NCBI RefSeq assembly: GCF_943912555.1
Contig: NZ_CALTUR010000085.1
Coordinates: 1 to 8,109 of the forward strand
DNA: 8,109 bases
Source of the DNA: an uncultured Streptococcus sp.
GTDB lineage: Bacteria > Bacillota > Bacilli > Lactobacillales > Streptococcaceae
Direction: 5' to 3'
Made by a program: the position numbers and the translations under genes. This document shows, one piece after another, positions 1-6,153 of the stretch (within the stretch, counting starts at the first letter, position 1; every line of letters starts with the position of its first letter). The notes under the pieces were generated by a model. It worked only from the letters and a program-made list of their open reading frames with translations, made no database searches and had not been told where the DNA came from.

Positions 1-632
1 TGTTTGCTGTGACCTTTACTGCCAATCGAGATAGTCGTTGGTTATATGAAATCTTGCAATTCTTGTTTAACCATATTGAAGAGTTAAATCAAAAAGAATT
101 TGCTAGTCAGTTTAGGGATTTTCTTGAAAAAATGGCAGTGAGATATGCTGAGGAAAGATTGTTTACTGAAGATAAAAGTATCAAAAAATATAGGGCAATT
201 CCTGTTTATGCTTTTAACTTTGTAGATTATGTTTTATGGAACAATCGTGCCGAATTAGAGAAAGAGTACAAGGATATTAATTTTGATCATTTCAAATTTG
301 CTTATCGTCGCTCCATAGAGCATTGGTTTCCACAACATATAAATAGTGAAGAAAGAGTTGAAAAAATTGATGATAAATTTTTGCACTCCTTTGGGAATCT
401 CTGTATCATTACAGATAGTCAAAATTCGAAGTTTGGAAATTTAATTCCAAGTGCAAAATATAAACAGTGGGAAGATATATTTTATCGTCAAAGTTTAAAA
501 TTACAGATGATGGCAGAGATAACTTCTAAAAAAGATTCTGGTTGGGGTCCGAAACAAATAACAGAACTGGAAAAAGAGATCTTGACTAGGGTAAATGATT
601 TTATAGAAAGCAAGTCATCAGAGCAACGATAA
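1..632 (+). CDS. DUF262/DUF1524 (GmrSD-like, HNH-type nuclease) protein, C-terminal part only
   Basis: The reading frame is already open at the left edge (first full codon at base 3), so the true start lies outside the window; the GTG at 9 is not a credible start and has no ribosome-binding site. About 209 residues are visible. Numbered from that GTG, the middle holds the motif IEHWFPQ (H105), then FGNL (128-131) and NSK plus N144. This matches the DUF1524 pattern EHxxPQ...GNL...NSKxxN, a His-Asn HNH/beta-beta-alpha-metal nuclease fold. In GmrSD-type proteins this domain follows a DUF262 ParB-like NTPase domain, and several members act as modification-dependent restriction or anti-phage enzymes. 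That role is inference here, because the N-terminal part is not visible. Base composition is clearly more AT-rich than pepS or pepC, which suggests accessory DNA. The gene ends at its own hairpin terminator. Confidence 0.75.
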   Translation, partial: FAVTFTANRDSRWLYEILQFLFNHIEELNQKEFASQFRDFLEKMAVRYAEERLFTEDKSIKKYRAIPVYAFNFVDYVLWNNRAELEKEYKDINFDHFKFAYRRSIEHWFPQHINSEERVEKIDDKFLHSFGNLCIITDSQNSKFGNLIPSAKYKQWEDIFYRQSLKLQMMAEITSKKDSGWGPKQITELEKEILTRVNDFIESKSSEQR

Positions 633-645
633 TCATCTATTTAAA

Positions 646-689
646 GAGGCTAATGTATATCCAATAGATTTACATTAGCCTTCTTTTTT
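646..689 (+). terminator. Rho-independent terminator of the DUF1524 gene
   Basis: A 10-bp perfect stem, GGCTAATGTA (648-657) with TACATTAGCC (671-680), is extendable by an A-T and a G-U pair. The loop is 13 nt, and TTCTTTTTT follows at once (681-689). The right arm also carries most of the -35 box of the next promoter, so the same palindrome could serve as an operator; that second role is speculative. Confidence 0.75.
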
Positions 690-697
690 GTTAAAAT
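669..697 (+). promoter_or_regulatory. Sigma-A promoter of the toxin-antitoxin operon
   Basis: The -35 box TTTACA (669-674, 5 of 6 consensus) and the -10 box TAAAAT (692-697, 5 of 6) are separated by an ideal 17 bp. Transcription should start near 704, giving a leader of about 18 nt before the antitoxin ATG at 722. The -35 box sits in the loop and right arm of the preceding terminator hairpin. Confidence 0.65.
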
Positions 698-721
698 AGT
701 CTATGGAAAGAGGGTGAGAGT

Positions 722-985
722 ATGTCAAAGACGAGCATGAGTATCCGTTTGGATAGCGAGGTTAAGGAGCAGGCCCAACAGGTGTTTAATAACCTGGGAA
801 TGGATATGACAACAGCTATCAATATTTTTCTTCGTCAGGCTATTCAATATCAGGGATTACCTTTTGATGTTAGACTAGATGAGAATCGGAAGTTGCTTGA
901 GGTATTAAGGGATTTAGACCAAAATCGTAATATGAGCCAATCCTTTGAATCAGTCTCTGACTTGATGGAGGACTTGCGTGCTTAA
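722..985 (+). CDS. RelB/DinJ family antitoxin
   Basis: This 87-residue protein is the antitoxin of a type II toxin-antitoxin pair. The N-terminal part (about residues 1-45, beginning MSKTSMSIRLDSEVKEQAQ) has the beta-strand then two-helix pattern of a ribbon-helix-helix DNA-binding domain. The segment MDMTTAINIFLRQAI is typical of the RelB/DinJ family (PF04221). The acidic C-terminal half should wrap and neutralise the toxin. Family members form dimers that, with toxin, repress their own promoter. The ATG is preceded by a good ribosome-binding site (AGAGGGTGA, 709-717). The stop codon overlaps the toxin start by 8 bp, so translation is probably coupled. Family and role are clear; the name dinJ or relB cannot be fixed from sequence alone. 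Confidence 0.9.
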   Translation: MSKTSMSIRLDSEVKEQAQQVFNNLGMDMTTAINIFLRQAIQYQGLPFDVRLDENRKLLEVLRDLDQNRNMSQSFESVSDLMEDLRA

Positions 986-1256
986 GATTCGTTATCATAA
1001 ACAGTTTAAAAAAGATTTTAAGTTGACTATGAAGCGTGGTTTGAAAGCAGAATTACTGGAAGAAGTTTTGAATTTTCTGGTTCAAGAAAAAGAACTTCCT
1101 GCCAAATATCGTGATCATCAATTGACGGCATCCAAGTATTTTCAAGGAGTTCGTGAATGTCATATCCAGCCAGATTGGCTTTTGGTCTATAAAGTAGACA
1201 AGGAAGAATTGATTTTAAATTTACTGAGGACAGGCAGTCATAGTGATTTGTTTTAA
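978..1256 (+). CDS. YafQ-type mRNA interferase toxin (RelE superfamily)
   Basis: This 92-residue basic protein has the size and fold pattern of YafQ toxins, which enter the ribosomal A site and cut mRNA. Its motifs line up with the catalytic set of E. coli YafQ (H50, H63, D67, H87, F91): here H47 in RDHQL, H62 and D66 in ECHIQPDW, then H88 and the terminal F92 in TGSHSDLF. All are present, so the toxin looks intact. The start is GTG at 978, inside the last codons of the antitoxin; GGAGG at 967-971, within the antitoxin gene, is its ribosome-binding site at a proper distance. The weak start and overlap fit the usual lower toxin yield. No terminator follows: the next small gene begins 20 bp later. 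Confidence 0.9.
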   Translation: MLKIRYHKQFKKDFKLTMKRGLKAELLEEVLNFLVQEKELPAKYRDHQLTASKYFQGVRECHIQPDWLLVYKVDKEELILNLLRTGSHSDLF

Positions 1257-1257
1257 T
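1249..1257 (+). promoter_or_regulatory. Possible extended -10 promoter for the small gene and pepS
   Basis: TGTTTTAAT at 1249-1257 matches an extended -10 box (TGn followed by TTTAAT, 5 of 6), overlapping the toxin stop codon. No good -35 box is seen at 16-18 bp. Transcription would start near 1264, just at the ribosome-binding site of the small gene. The match lies in AT-rich sequence and could be chance. Confidence 0.25.
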
Positions 1258-1276
1258 AAATTTTAAGGGGGTTCTC

Positions 1277-1429
1277 ATGAAACTTAGAATCTTTGCGGAA
1301 GATAAACCTGCTGAAAAGGTGTTTGAGTATCAATTAGAACTTGCTGATCAGACAATTCTTCTATCAACAGCACTCTTGTCAGGTGCTATTGCACTAGCAG
1401 GATTATTCTCTGCTTTGAAAGAAAAATAA
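1277..1429 (+). CDS. Unrecognised 50-residue protein with C-terminal membrane segment
   Basis: An ATG at 1277 follows a strong ribosome-binding site, AAGGGGG (1265-1271), and opens a 50-codon frame ending in TAA at 1427-1429. The N-terminal half is charged and soluble-looking (MKLRIFAEDKPAEKVFEYQ). Residues 26-46 are almost wholly hydrophobic or small (TILLSTALLSGAIALAGLFS) and could form one membrane helix, followed by the basic/acidic tail ALKEK. There is no classical signal peptide. It sits 20 bp after the toxin gene and 21 bp before pepS, so it is probably co-transcribed with one or both. I do not recognise a family. The strong ribosome-binding site, sensible codon use and clean hydrophobic segment argue for a real gene; function is unknown. 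Confidence 0.65.
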   Translation: MKLRIFAEDKPAEKVFEYQLELADQTILLSTALLSGAIALAGLFSALKEK

Positions 1430-1450
1430 AAATAGAAAAGAGAAAACAGA

Positions 1451-2692
1451 ATGGTTTTACCAAATTTTAAAGAAAATCTAGAAAAATACGCGAAATTGTT
1501 GGTTGCGAACGGAATTAACGTGCAGCCTGGTCACACTTTGGCGCTTTCTATCGATGTGGAGCAACGTGAGTTAGCGTATTTGATTGTCAAAGAAGCCTAT
1601 GCTTTAGGTGCGCATGAGGTTATTGTTCAGTGGACAGATGATGTCATTAACCGTGAGAAATTCCTCCATGCGCCAATGGAGCGTCTGGACAATGTGCCAG
1701 AATACAAGATTGCTGAGATGAACTATCTCTTGGAGAACAAAGCTAGCCGTCTTGGTGTCCGTTCTTCTGATCCAGGTGCCTTGAACGGAGTGGATGCTGA
1801 CAAGCTTTCGGCTTATGCTAAAGCTATGGGACTTGCCATGAAACCAATGCGAATCGCAACGCAATCCAATAAAGTCAGCTGGACTGTGGCAGCCGCTGCT
1901 GGACTTGAATGGGCTAAAAAAGTCTTTCCAAATGCTGCGAGCGATGAAGAAGCAGTTGATCTTCTTTGGGACCAAATCTTCAAAACTTGCCGTGTCTATG
2001 AAGAAGATCCTGTTAAGGCTTGGGAAGAACACGCTGCCATTCTTAAGAGCAAGGCAGATATGCTTAATAAGGAACAATTTTCAGCCCTTCATTACATAGC
2101 ACCAGGGACAGATTTGACCCTTGGTTTGCCGAAGAACCACGTTTGGGAATCAGCTGGTGCTATCAATGCACAGGGCGAAGGATTCTTGCCAAATATGCCG
2201 ACTGAGGAAGTCTTCACAGCGCCTGACTTCCGTCGTGCAGATGGTTATGTAACCTCTACAAAACCACTTAGCTATAACGGAAATATCATCGAAGGCATTA
2301 AGGTGACCTTTAAGAATGGACAAATCGTAGATATCACTGCTGAGAAGGGTGATCAGGTCATGAAAGACCTTGTCTTTGAAAATGCGGGTGCACGTGCCTT
2401 GGGTGAATGTGCCTTGGTACCAGATCCAAGCCCAATTTCTCAGTCAGGCATTACCTTCTTTAACACCCTTTTCGATGAAAATGCGTCAAATCACTTGGCT
2501 ATCGGTGCAGCCTATGCAACTAGCGTAGTTGGTGGAGCGGAGATGAGCGAAGAGGAGCTTGAAGCTGCGGGGCTTAACCGTTCAGATGTTCACGTAGACT
2601 TTATGATTGGTTCTAACCAAATGGATATCGATGGTATCCGTGAAGATGGGACACGTGTACCACTCTTCCGTAACGGAGATTGGGCAAATTAA
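1451..2692 (+). CDS. pepS: Aminopeptidase PepS (peptidase family M29)
   Basis: This 413-residue cytoplasmic metallo-aminopeptidase releases N-terminal amino acids from short peptides and takes part in peptide nutrition and protein turnover. Length and sequence fit the M29 family (PepS of Streptococcus thermophilus, AmpS of Staphylococcus aureus). The expected two-metal ligands are visible: E253 in PTEEVFTAP, E319 in LGECALVPD, H348 in ENASNHLAIG, and H381 and D383 in DVHVDFMIG; Y355 in GAAYA is the conserved active-site tyrosine. The start at 1451 gives the usual N-terminus (MVLPNFKENLEKYAKLLV), but the ribosome-binding site is weak (AAAAGAG near 1436-1442). I find no convincing promoter in the 21-bp gap or just upstream, so it may be read from the small gene or the toxin-antitoxin operon. 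A small membrane-protein gene follows after 9 bp. Confidence 0.95.
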   Translation: MVLPNFKENLEKYAKLLVANGINVQPGHTLALSIDVEQRELAYLIVKEAYALGAHEVIVQWTDDVINREKFLHAPMERLDNVPEYKIAEMNYLLENKASRLGVRSSDPGALNGVDADKLSAYAKAMGLAMKPMRIATQSNKVSWTVAAAAGLEWAKKVFPNAASDEEAVDLLWDQIFKTCRVYEEDPVKAWEEHAAILKSKADMLNKEQFSALHYIAPGTDLTLGLPKNHVWESAGAINAQGEGFLPNMPTEEVFTAPDFRRADGYVTSTKPLSYNGNIIEGIKVTFKNGQIVDITAEKGDQVMKDLVFENAGARALGECALVPDPSPISQSGITFFNTLFDENASNHLAIGAAYATSVVGGAEMSEEELEAAGLNRSDVHVDFMIGSNQMDIDGIREDGTRVPLFRNGDWAN

Positions 2693-2701
2693 GGAGATAA
2701 T

Positions 2702-2932
2702 ATGTTAGGAAGTATGTTCGTTGGTCTCCTAGTGGGATTTTTAGCAGGTACCCTGACCAATCGTGGAGAACACATGGGATGTTTTGGAAAAATGTTTCTA
2801 GGCTGGATTGGTGCCTTTATAGGCCACTTGCTTTTTGGGACTTGGGGACCGATAATAGCAGGAACTGCCATTATTCCGGCAGTACTGGGTTCCATGATTG
2901 TCTTAGCGATTTTCTGGAGACGAGGAAGTTAA
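2702..2932 (+). CDS. GlsB/YeaQ/YmgE family small membrane protein
   Basis: This 76-residue, strongly hydrophobic, glycine-rich protein has three likely membrane helices (about residues 3-19, 30-46 and 50-71) and ends in a basic cap FWRRGS. The pattern of GFLAGTLTNRGE then GCFGKMFLGWIGAFIGHLL resembles the transglycosylase-associated (PF04226) GlsB/YeaQ/YmgE family. These are short stress-linked membrane proteins of uncertain biochemical role; despite the family name there is no catalytic domain. The ATG lies 9 bp after pepS. Its ribosome-binding site AAGGAG (2691-2696) overlaps the pepS stop codon, so the two genes form a tight transcription unit ending at the hairpin at 2951-2984. The family assignment is likely but rests on overall pattern only. 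Confidence 0.8.
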   Translation: MLGSMFVGLLVGFLAGTLTNRGEHMGCFGKMFLGWIGAFIGHLLFGTWGPIIAGTAIIPAVLGSMIVLAIFWRRGS

Positions 2933-2950
2933 TTTCTTAAATCTGAAACG

Positions 2951-2984
2951 AAAAGGAGGTTGGTCATTGAGACAGCCTCCTTTT
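2951..2984 (+). terminator. Hairpin terminator of the pepS operon
   Basis: A 12-bp stem, AAAAGGAGGTTG (2951-2962) with CAGCCTCCTTTT (2973-2984), has one G-U pair and a 10-nt loop. The arms run from A4 to T4, typical of pneumococcal terminators, though the following T tract is short. The -35 region of the rsuA promoter lies inside the loop and right arm. Confidence 0.75.
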
Positions 2985-2997
2985 GATATGATATAAT
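2967..2997 (+). promoter_or_regulatory. Extended -10 promoter of rsuA, predicted to give a leaderless mRNA
   Basis: TGATATAAT at 2989-2997 is a perfect extended -10 element with the full TATAAT consensus (2992-2997). The nearest -35-like box is TTGAGA (2967-2972, 5 of 6), with a long 19-bp spacer; GAGACA (2969-2974) at 17 bp is weaker. A start 7 nt after the -10 box falls on A3004, the first base of the rsuA ATG. No ribosome-binding site is present between the -10 box and the ATG. Confidence 0.7.
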
Positions 2998-3003
2998 AGT
3001 TCT

Positions 3004-3726
3004 ATGAGATTAGATAAATTTTTAGTTGCCTGCGCTGTCGGCAGTCGGACAGAGGTCAAAAATCTGCTCAAGGCTGGGCGCGTGACGGTAAATGGTAAAA
3101 AAGAGAAATCAGCTAAATTACAGATTGATGAAGAAAGAGATGAGATTCGTTTTGATGGGCAAGTGCTGGAGTATGAAGAATTTGTCTACTACATGATGAA
3201 CAAGCCCCAAGGTGTTATTTCAGCGACTGAGGACCCCAAGCATAGAACCGTTCTGGACTTGTTGGATGACTTGGCTCGGAGCAAGGAAGTTTTCCCAGTA
3301 GGGCGCTTGGATATTGACACGCATGGTCTTTTGCTCTTGACTAATGACGGCCAACTTGCCCATGCTCTGCTTTCACCCAAGCGTCATGTAGACAAGACAT
3401 ATCTGGCTCAGGTCAAGGGAATGATGACCCAAGAAGATGTGGAGACATTCGCTAAGGGAATTCCTCTTAAGGATTTTACCTGTCAGCCTGCTAGACTGGA
3501 GCTTGTATCCATAGATACAGAAAAGAATCAAAGCCAAATCCGTGTGACCATTGCAGAAGGGAAGTTTCATCAGGTCAAGCGTATGGTGGGCTACTGTGGC
3601 AAGGAAGTAGTAGACTTGCAACGTTTAACTATGGGAACGCTAGTATTGGATGAGAACTTAGAACGAGGGGAATGGCGTCGCTTGACCAAGGAGGAATTAG
3701 AAAATCTCCTTGCTAGTATTGCTTAA
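3004..3726 (+). CDS. rsuA: 16S rRNA pseudouridine synthase, RsuA family
   Basis: This 240-residue enzyme turns a uridine in rRNA into pseudouridine; RsuA of E. coli acts on U516 of 16S rRNA. An N-terminal S4 RNA-binding domain (about residues 1-55, MRLDKFLVACAVGSRTEVKN) is followed by the catalytic domain. That domain has motif MNKPQGVISA (65-74), the catalytic motif GRLDIDTHGLLLLTNDG with the nucleophile D103, and GKFHQVKRMV (186-195), whose form fits RsuA better than RluB/RluE. Length is normal. The start is fixed by the conserved MRLDKFL opening of the S4 domain. There is no ribosome-binding site before the ATG, and the promoter lies so close that a leaderless mRNA is predicted. It is a single-gene unit closed by the terminator at 3743-3772. 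The U516 target is inferred from family. Confidence 0.92.
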   Translation: MRLDKFLVACAVGSRTEVKNLLKAGRVTVNGKKEKSAKLQIDEERDEIRFDGQVLEYEEFVYYMMNKPQGVISATEDPKHRTVLDLLDDLARSKEVFPVGRLDIDTHGLLLLTNDGQLAHALLSPKRHVDKTYLAQVKGMMTQEDVETFAKGIPLKDFTCQPARLELVSIDTEKNQSQIRVTIAEGKFHQVKRMVGYCGKEVVDLQRLTMGTLVLDENLERGEWRRLTKEELENLLASIA

Positions 3727-3742
3727 TTGGGTTTATATCAGA

Positions 3743-3780
3743 AAAAGGTGAGGAAGAATATCCCTGCCTTTTATGTTTTT
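3743..3780 (+). terminator. Probable rsuA terminator
   Basis: The stem AAAAGGTGAGG (3743-3753) pairs with CCCTGCCTTTT (3762-3772), with two G-U pairs and one mismatch, around an 8-nt loop. ATGTTTTT follows. It is weaker than the other hairpins here but placed where the rsuA transcript should end. Confidence 0.55.
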
Positions 3781-3783
3781 CAG

Positions 3784-3811
3784 TTGCTTCCTTTGTGAAA
3801 AGAGTTATAAT
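3784..3811 (+). promoter_or_regulatory. Promoter of pepC
   Basis: A perfect -10 box TATAAT (3806-3811) has a poor -35 candidate, TTGCTT (3784-3789), 16 bp upstream. Transcription should begin near 3818, leaving a short leader of about 20 nt that carries the strong ribosome-binding site AAAGGAGGA (3825-3833). Confidence 0.65.
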
Positions 3812-3837
3812 AGACTGTAGAATAAAAGGAGGAATCT

Positions 3838-5172
3838 ATGAACGCGATTCAAGAATCATTTACTGATAAACTATTTGCTAACTATGAAGCAAATGTAAAA
3901 TACCAAGCGATTGAAAATGCTGCTAGCCACAACGGAATTTTTGCAGCTCTAGAACGTCGCCAAAGCCATGTAGACAATACGCCTGTTTTCTCATTGGATT
4001 TGACCAAGGACAAGGTAACAAACCAGAAGGCTTCTGGTCGTTGCTGGATGTTTGCGGCTCTCAACACCTTCCGCCACAAGCTTATCTCACAATACAAACT
4101 AGAAAATTTTGAGTTGTCACAAGCCCACACTTTCTTCTGGGACAAGTATGAGAAATCAAACTGGTTCTTGGAGCAAGTCATTGCGACTGCAGACCAAGAC
4201 TTGACGAGCCGTAAGGTTAAATTCCTACTCCAAACACCACAACAAGACGGTGGTCAGTGGGATATGGTCGTTTCTCTCTTTGAAAAATACGGTGTCGTGC
4301 CCAAGTCAGTTTATCCTGAATCTGTTTCATCAAGCAGTAGTCGTGAGTTGAATGCCATCCTCAACAAATTGCTTCGTCAAGATGCTCAAATCTTGCGTGA
4401 CTTGCTTGTTTCTGGTGCAGATCAAGTGACTGTTCAAGCTAAGAAAGAAGACCTCTTGCAAGAAATCTTTAATTTCCTTGCCATGTCATTAGGACTTCCA
4501 CCACGTAAGTTTGACTTTGCTTATCGCGATAAGGATAACAACTACCAAAGCGAAAAGGGGATTACACCACAGGAATTTTACAAGAAATATGTTAATCTTC
4601 CTCTAGAAGATTACGTTTCTGTTATCAATGCTCCAACTGCTGACAAGCCTTACGGCCAATCTTACACAGTTGAGATGTTAGGAAATGTGGTTGGTAGCCG
4701 TGCAGTTCGCTATATCAACGTGCCGATGGAGCGCTTGAAAGAATTGGCGATTGCTCAAATGCAAGCAGGTGAGACTGTTTGGTTTGGTTCTGATGTCGGT
4801 CAGCTCAGCAATCGTAAAGCTGGAATCCTTGCGACAGATGTTTATGACTTTGAATCAAGCATGGATATTCAACTCACTCAAGACAAGGCAGGTCGTTTGG
4901 ACTATAGCGAAAGCTTGATGACCCACGCCATGGTCTTGACAGGTGTGGATTTGGATGAAAATGACAAGTCAACCAAGTGGAAGGTTGAAAACTCTTGGGG
5001 AGACAAGGTCGGTACCGATGGTTACTTTGTTGCCTCAGACGCTTGGATGGACGAATACACTTACCAAATCGTTGTCCGTAAAGAATTGTTAACAACCGAA
5101 GAACAAGCTGCCTATGAAGCAGAACCAATCGTACTTGCACCATGGGATCCAATGGGAGCCTTGGCAGAATAA
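3838..5172 (+). CDS. pepC: Aminopeptidase C (bleomycin hydrolase family, peptidase C1B)
   Basis: This 444-residue cytoplasmic cysteine aminopeptidase removes N-terminal residues with broad specificity; family members form hexamers with the active sites facing an inner chamber. The papain-type residues are all visible: Q63 of the oxyanion hole and the nucleophile C69 in NQKASGRCWMF, H363 in LMTHAMVLTGV, and N385 in VENSWGDK. Length matches lactic acid bacterial PepC (about 445). The C-terminal tail (APWDPMGALAE) corresponds to the arm that reaches into the active site in this family and makes it an aminopeptidase. The ATG at 3838 follows a near-perfect ribosome-binding site, AAAGGAGGA. Codon use is that of a well-expressed gene. 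It forms a single-gene unit, convergent with the man operon and separated from it by a shared terminator. Confidence 0.96.
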   Translation: MNAIQESFTDKLFANYEANVKYQAIENAASHNGIFAALERRQSHVDNTPVFSLDLTKDKVTNQKASGRCWMFAALNTFRHKLISQYKLENFELSQAHTFFWDKYEKSNWFLEQVIATADQDLTSRKVKFLLQTPQQDGGQWDMVVSLFEKYGVVPKSVYPESVSSSSSRELNAILNKLLRQDAQILRDLLVSGADQVTVQAKKEDLLQEIFNFLAMSLGLPPRKFDFAYRDKDNNYQSEKGITPQEFYKKYVNLPLEDYVSVINAPTADKPYGQSYTVEMLGNVVGSRAVRYINVPMERLKELAIAQMQAGETVWFGSDVGQLSNRKAGILATDVYDFESSMDIQLTQDKAGRLDYSESLMTHAMVLTGVDLDENDKSTKWKVENSWGDKVGTDGYFVASDAWMDEYTYQIVVRKELLTTEEQAAYEAEPIVLAPWDPMGALAE

Positions 5173-5182
5173 AAGCATAGAA

Positions 5183-5216
5183 AAAAGGAATCAGATTTTA
5201 GAACCTGGTTCCTTTT
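5183..5216. terminator. Bidirectional terminator between pepC and manLMN
   Basis: A 12-bp stem, AAAAGGAATCAG (5183-5194) with CTGGTTCCTTTT (5205-5216), has one G-U pair and a 10-nt loop. On the + strand the stem ends in TTTT; on the - strand it is followed by a run of six T (complement of 5181-5186). It should therefore end both pepC and the man operon, and act better for the latter. Confidence 0.8.
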
Positions 5217-5227
5217 GAATTTCTTGA

Positions 5228-6139
5228 TTACATGATACCGAAGAAACGAGCTGCGATACCTACTGCAAAGAGTGCAAGGATGATTGAGATTGGTGATACT
5301 TTTTTCTTAAGCAACCACATGCAAAGGAAAGTAAGGAGAAGTCCCATCAATCCTGGAATCAATGAGTTCAACTGACCTTGGAGAGTTTGTGGTTGAATCT
5401 TGTCTAAGCTCAATCCACCAAGTGCTTGACCAAGGATACCTTTCAATTCAGCACCTGATACAGGACCTTCTGGGAAGTTGATGTAGGCACCTTCAGCCAA
5501 TTGTTTACCAGGAAGGTTAACAGTGAAGTTGATCGATACCCAACGTTGTACAAGAACAGCAAGGATGAACATACCAAGGATAGAAGCTCCTTTAGTAATG
5601 TCTTTCAAGATACCACCAGACATGTCTTTAGTGATTTCAGATCCAGCTTTGTAACCAAACTCTTGTGTGTACCATAGGAAGGCCATACGGATCGCATTCC
5701 ATCCGAAGAAGAAGAGAAGTGGACCAACCAAGTTACCAGATGCAGCAAGTGATGCACCAAGAGCTCCAAGGATAGGACGAACTGTAAACCAGAATACTGG
5801 GTCACCGATACCAGCAAGAGGTCCCATCATACCGATTTTAACCCCTTGGATAGCAGCGTCGTCGATTTCAATACCGTTCGCACGTTCTTCTTCAAGTGCA
5901 AGAGTAACCCCCATGATTGGAGCGGCTACGTATGGGTGAGTATTGAAGAACTCAAGGTGACGCTCAAGAGCAGCAGCTTGGTCTTCTTTAGTAGTGTACA
6001 ATTTTTTGATAGCTGGGATCAATGAGTAAGCCCAACCCAAGTTTTGCATACGCTCGTAGTTCCAAGAACCTTGAAGGAATTGTGAACGCCACCAAACTTT
6101 TTTACGATCTGATTTTGATAATTGAAGTTTTTCAGTCAT
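5228..6139 (-). CDS. manN: PTS mannose/glucose-type transporter subunit EIID
   Basis: This 303-residue membrane protein forms, with EIIC, the sugar channel of the mannose-family phosphotransferase system, which takes up glucose, mannose and related hexoses while phosphorylating them. EIID hallmarks are clear: GSWNYERMQNLGWAYSLIP (24-42), HPYVAAPIMGVTLALEEE (68-85), and GPLAGIGDPVFWFTVRPIL (106-124). The C-terminal region has hydrophobic stretches at about 258-277 and 282-300 and ends in FFGIM. The ATG has a ribosome-binding site AAAGGGG (complement of 6147-6153) and lies 14 bp after the manM stop. It is the last gene of manLMN. In pneumococci and relatives, this EIIC-EIID pair is also a known receptor for some class II bacteriocins (family knowledge). 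Confidence 0.95.
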   Translation of the reverse strand: MTEKLQLSKSDRKKVWWRSQFLQGSWNYERMQNLGWAYSLIPAIKKLYTTKEDQAAALERHLEFFNTHPYVAAPIMGVTLALEEERANGIEIDDAAIQGVKIGMMGPLAGIGDPVFWFTVRPILGALGASLAASGNLVGPLLFFFGWNAIRMAFLWYTQEFGYKAGSEITKDMSGGILKDITKGASILGMFILAVLVQRWVSINFTVNLPGKQLAEGAYINFPEGPVSGAELKGILGQALGGLSLDKIQPQTLQGQLNSLIPGLMGLLLTFLCMWLLKKKVSPISIILALFAVGIAARFFGIM

Positions 6140-6153
6140 GATTGTTCCCCTTT

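Noticed and set aside
1017..1033. TTTAAG half-site as a second CiaR box
   Set aside because: The second half is absent at the 5-bp spacing and it lies inside the toxin gene.
1604..2077. 157-codon open frame on the - strand inside pepS
   Set aside because: It lies wholly within the clear M29 peptidase gene, shows no family motif and has no supported start; it is an antisense shadow.
2953..2996. AAGGAGGT followed at good spacing by a TTG that opens a 9-codon frame
   Set aside because: The ribosome-binding-like sequence is the left arm of a 12-bp terminator stem and would be paired; a rare TTG start and tiny frame make a leader peptide unlikely.
5667..5939. 90-codon open frame on the + strand inside manN
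   Set aside because: Antisense to a well-supported EIID gene, with a low-complexity shadow sequence and no promoter or ribosome-binding site.
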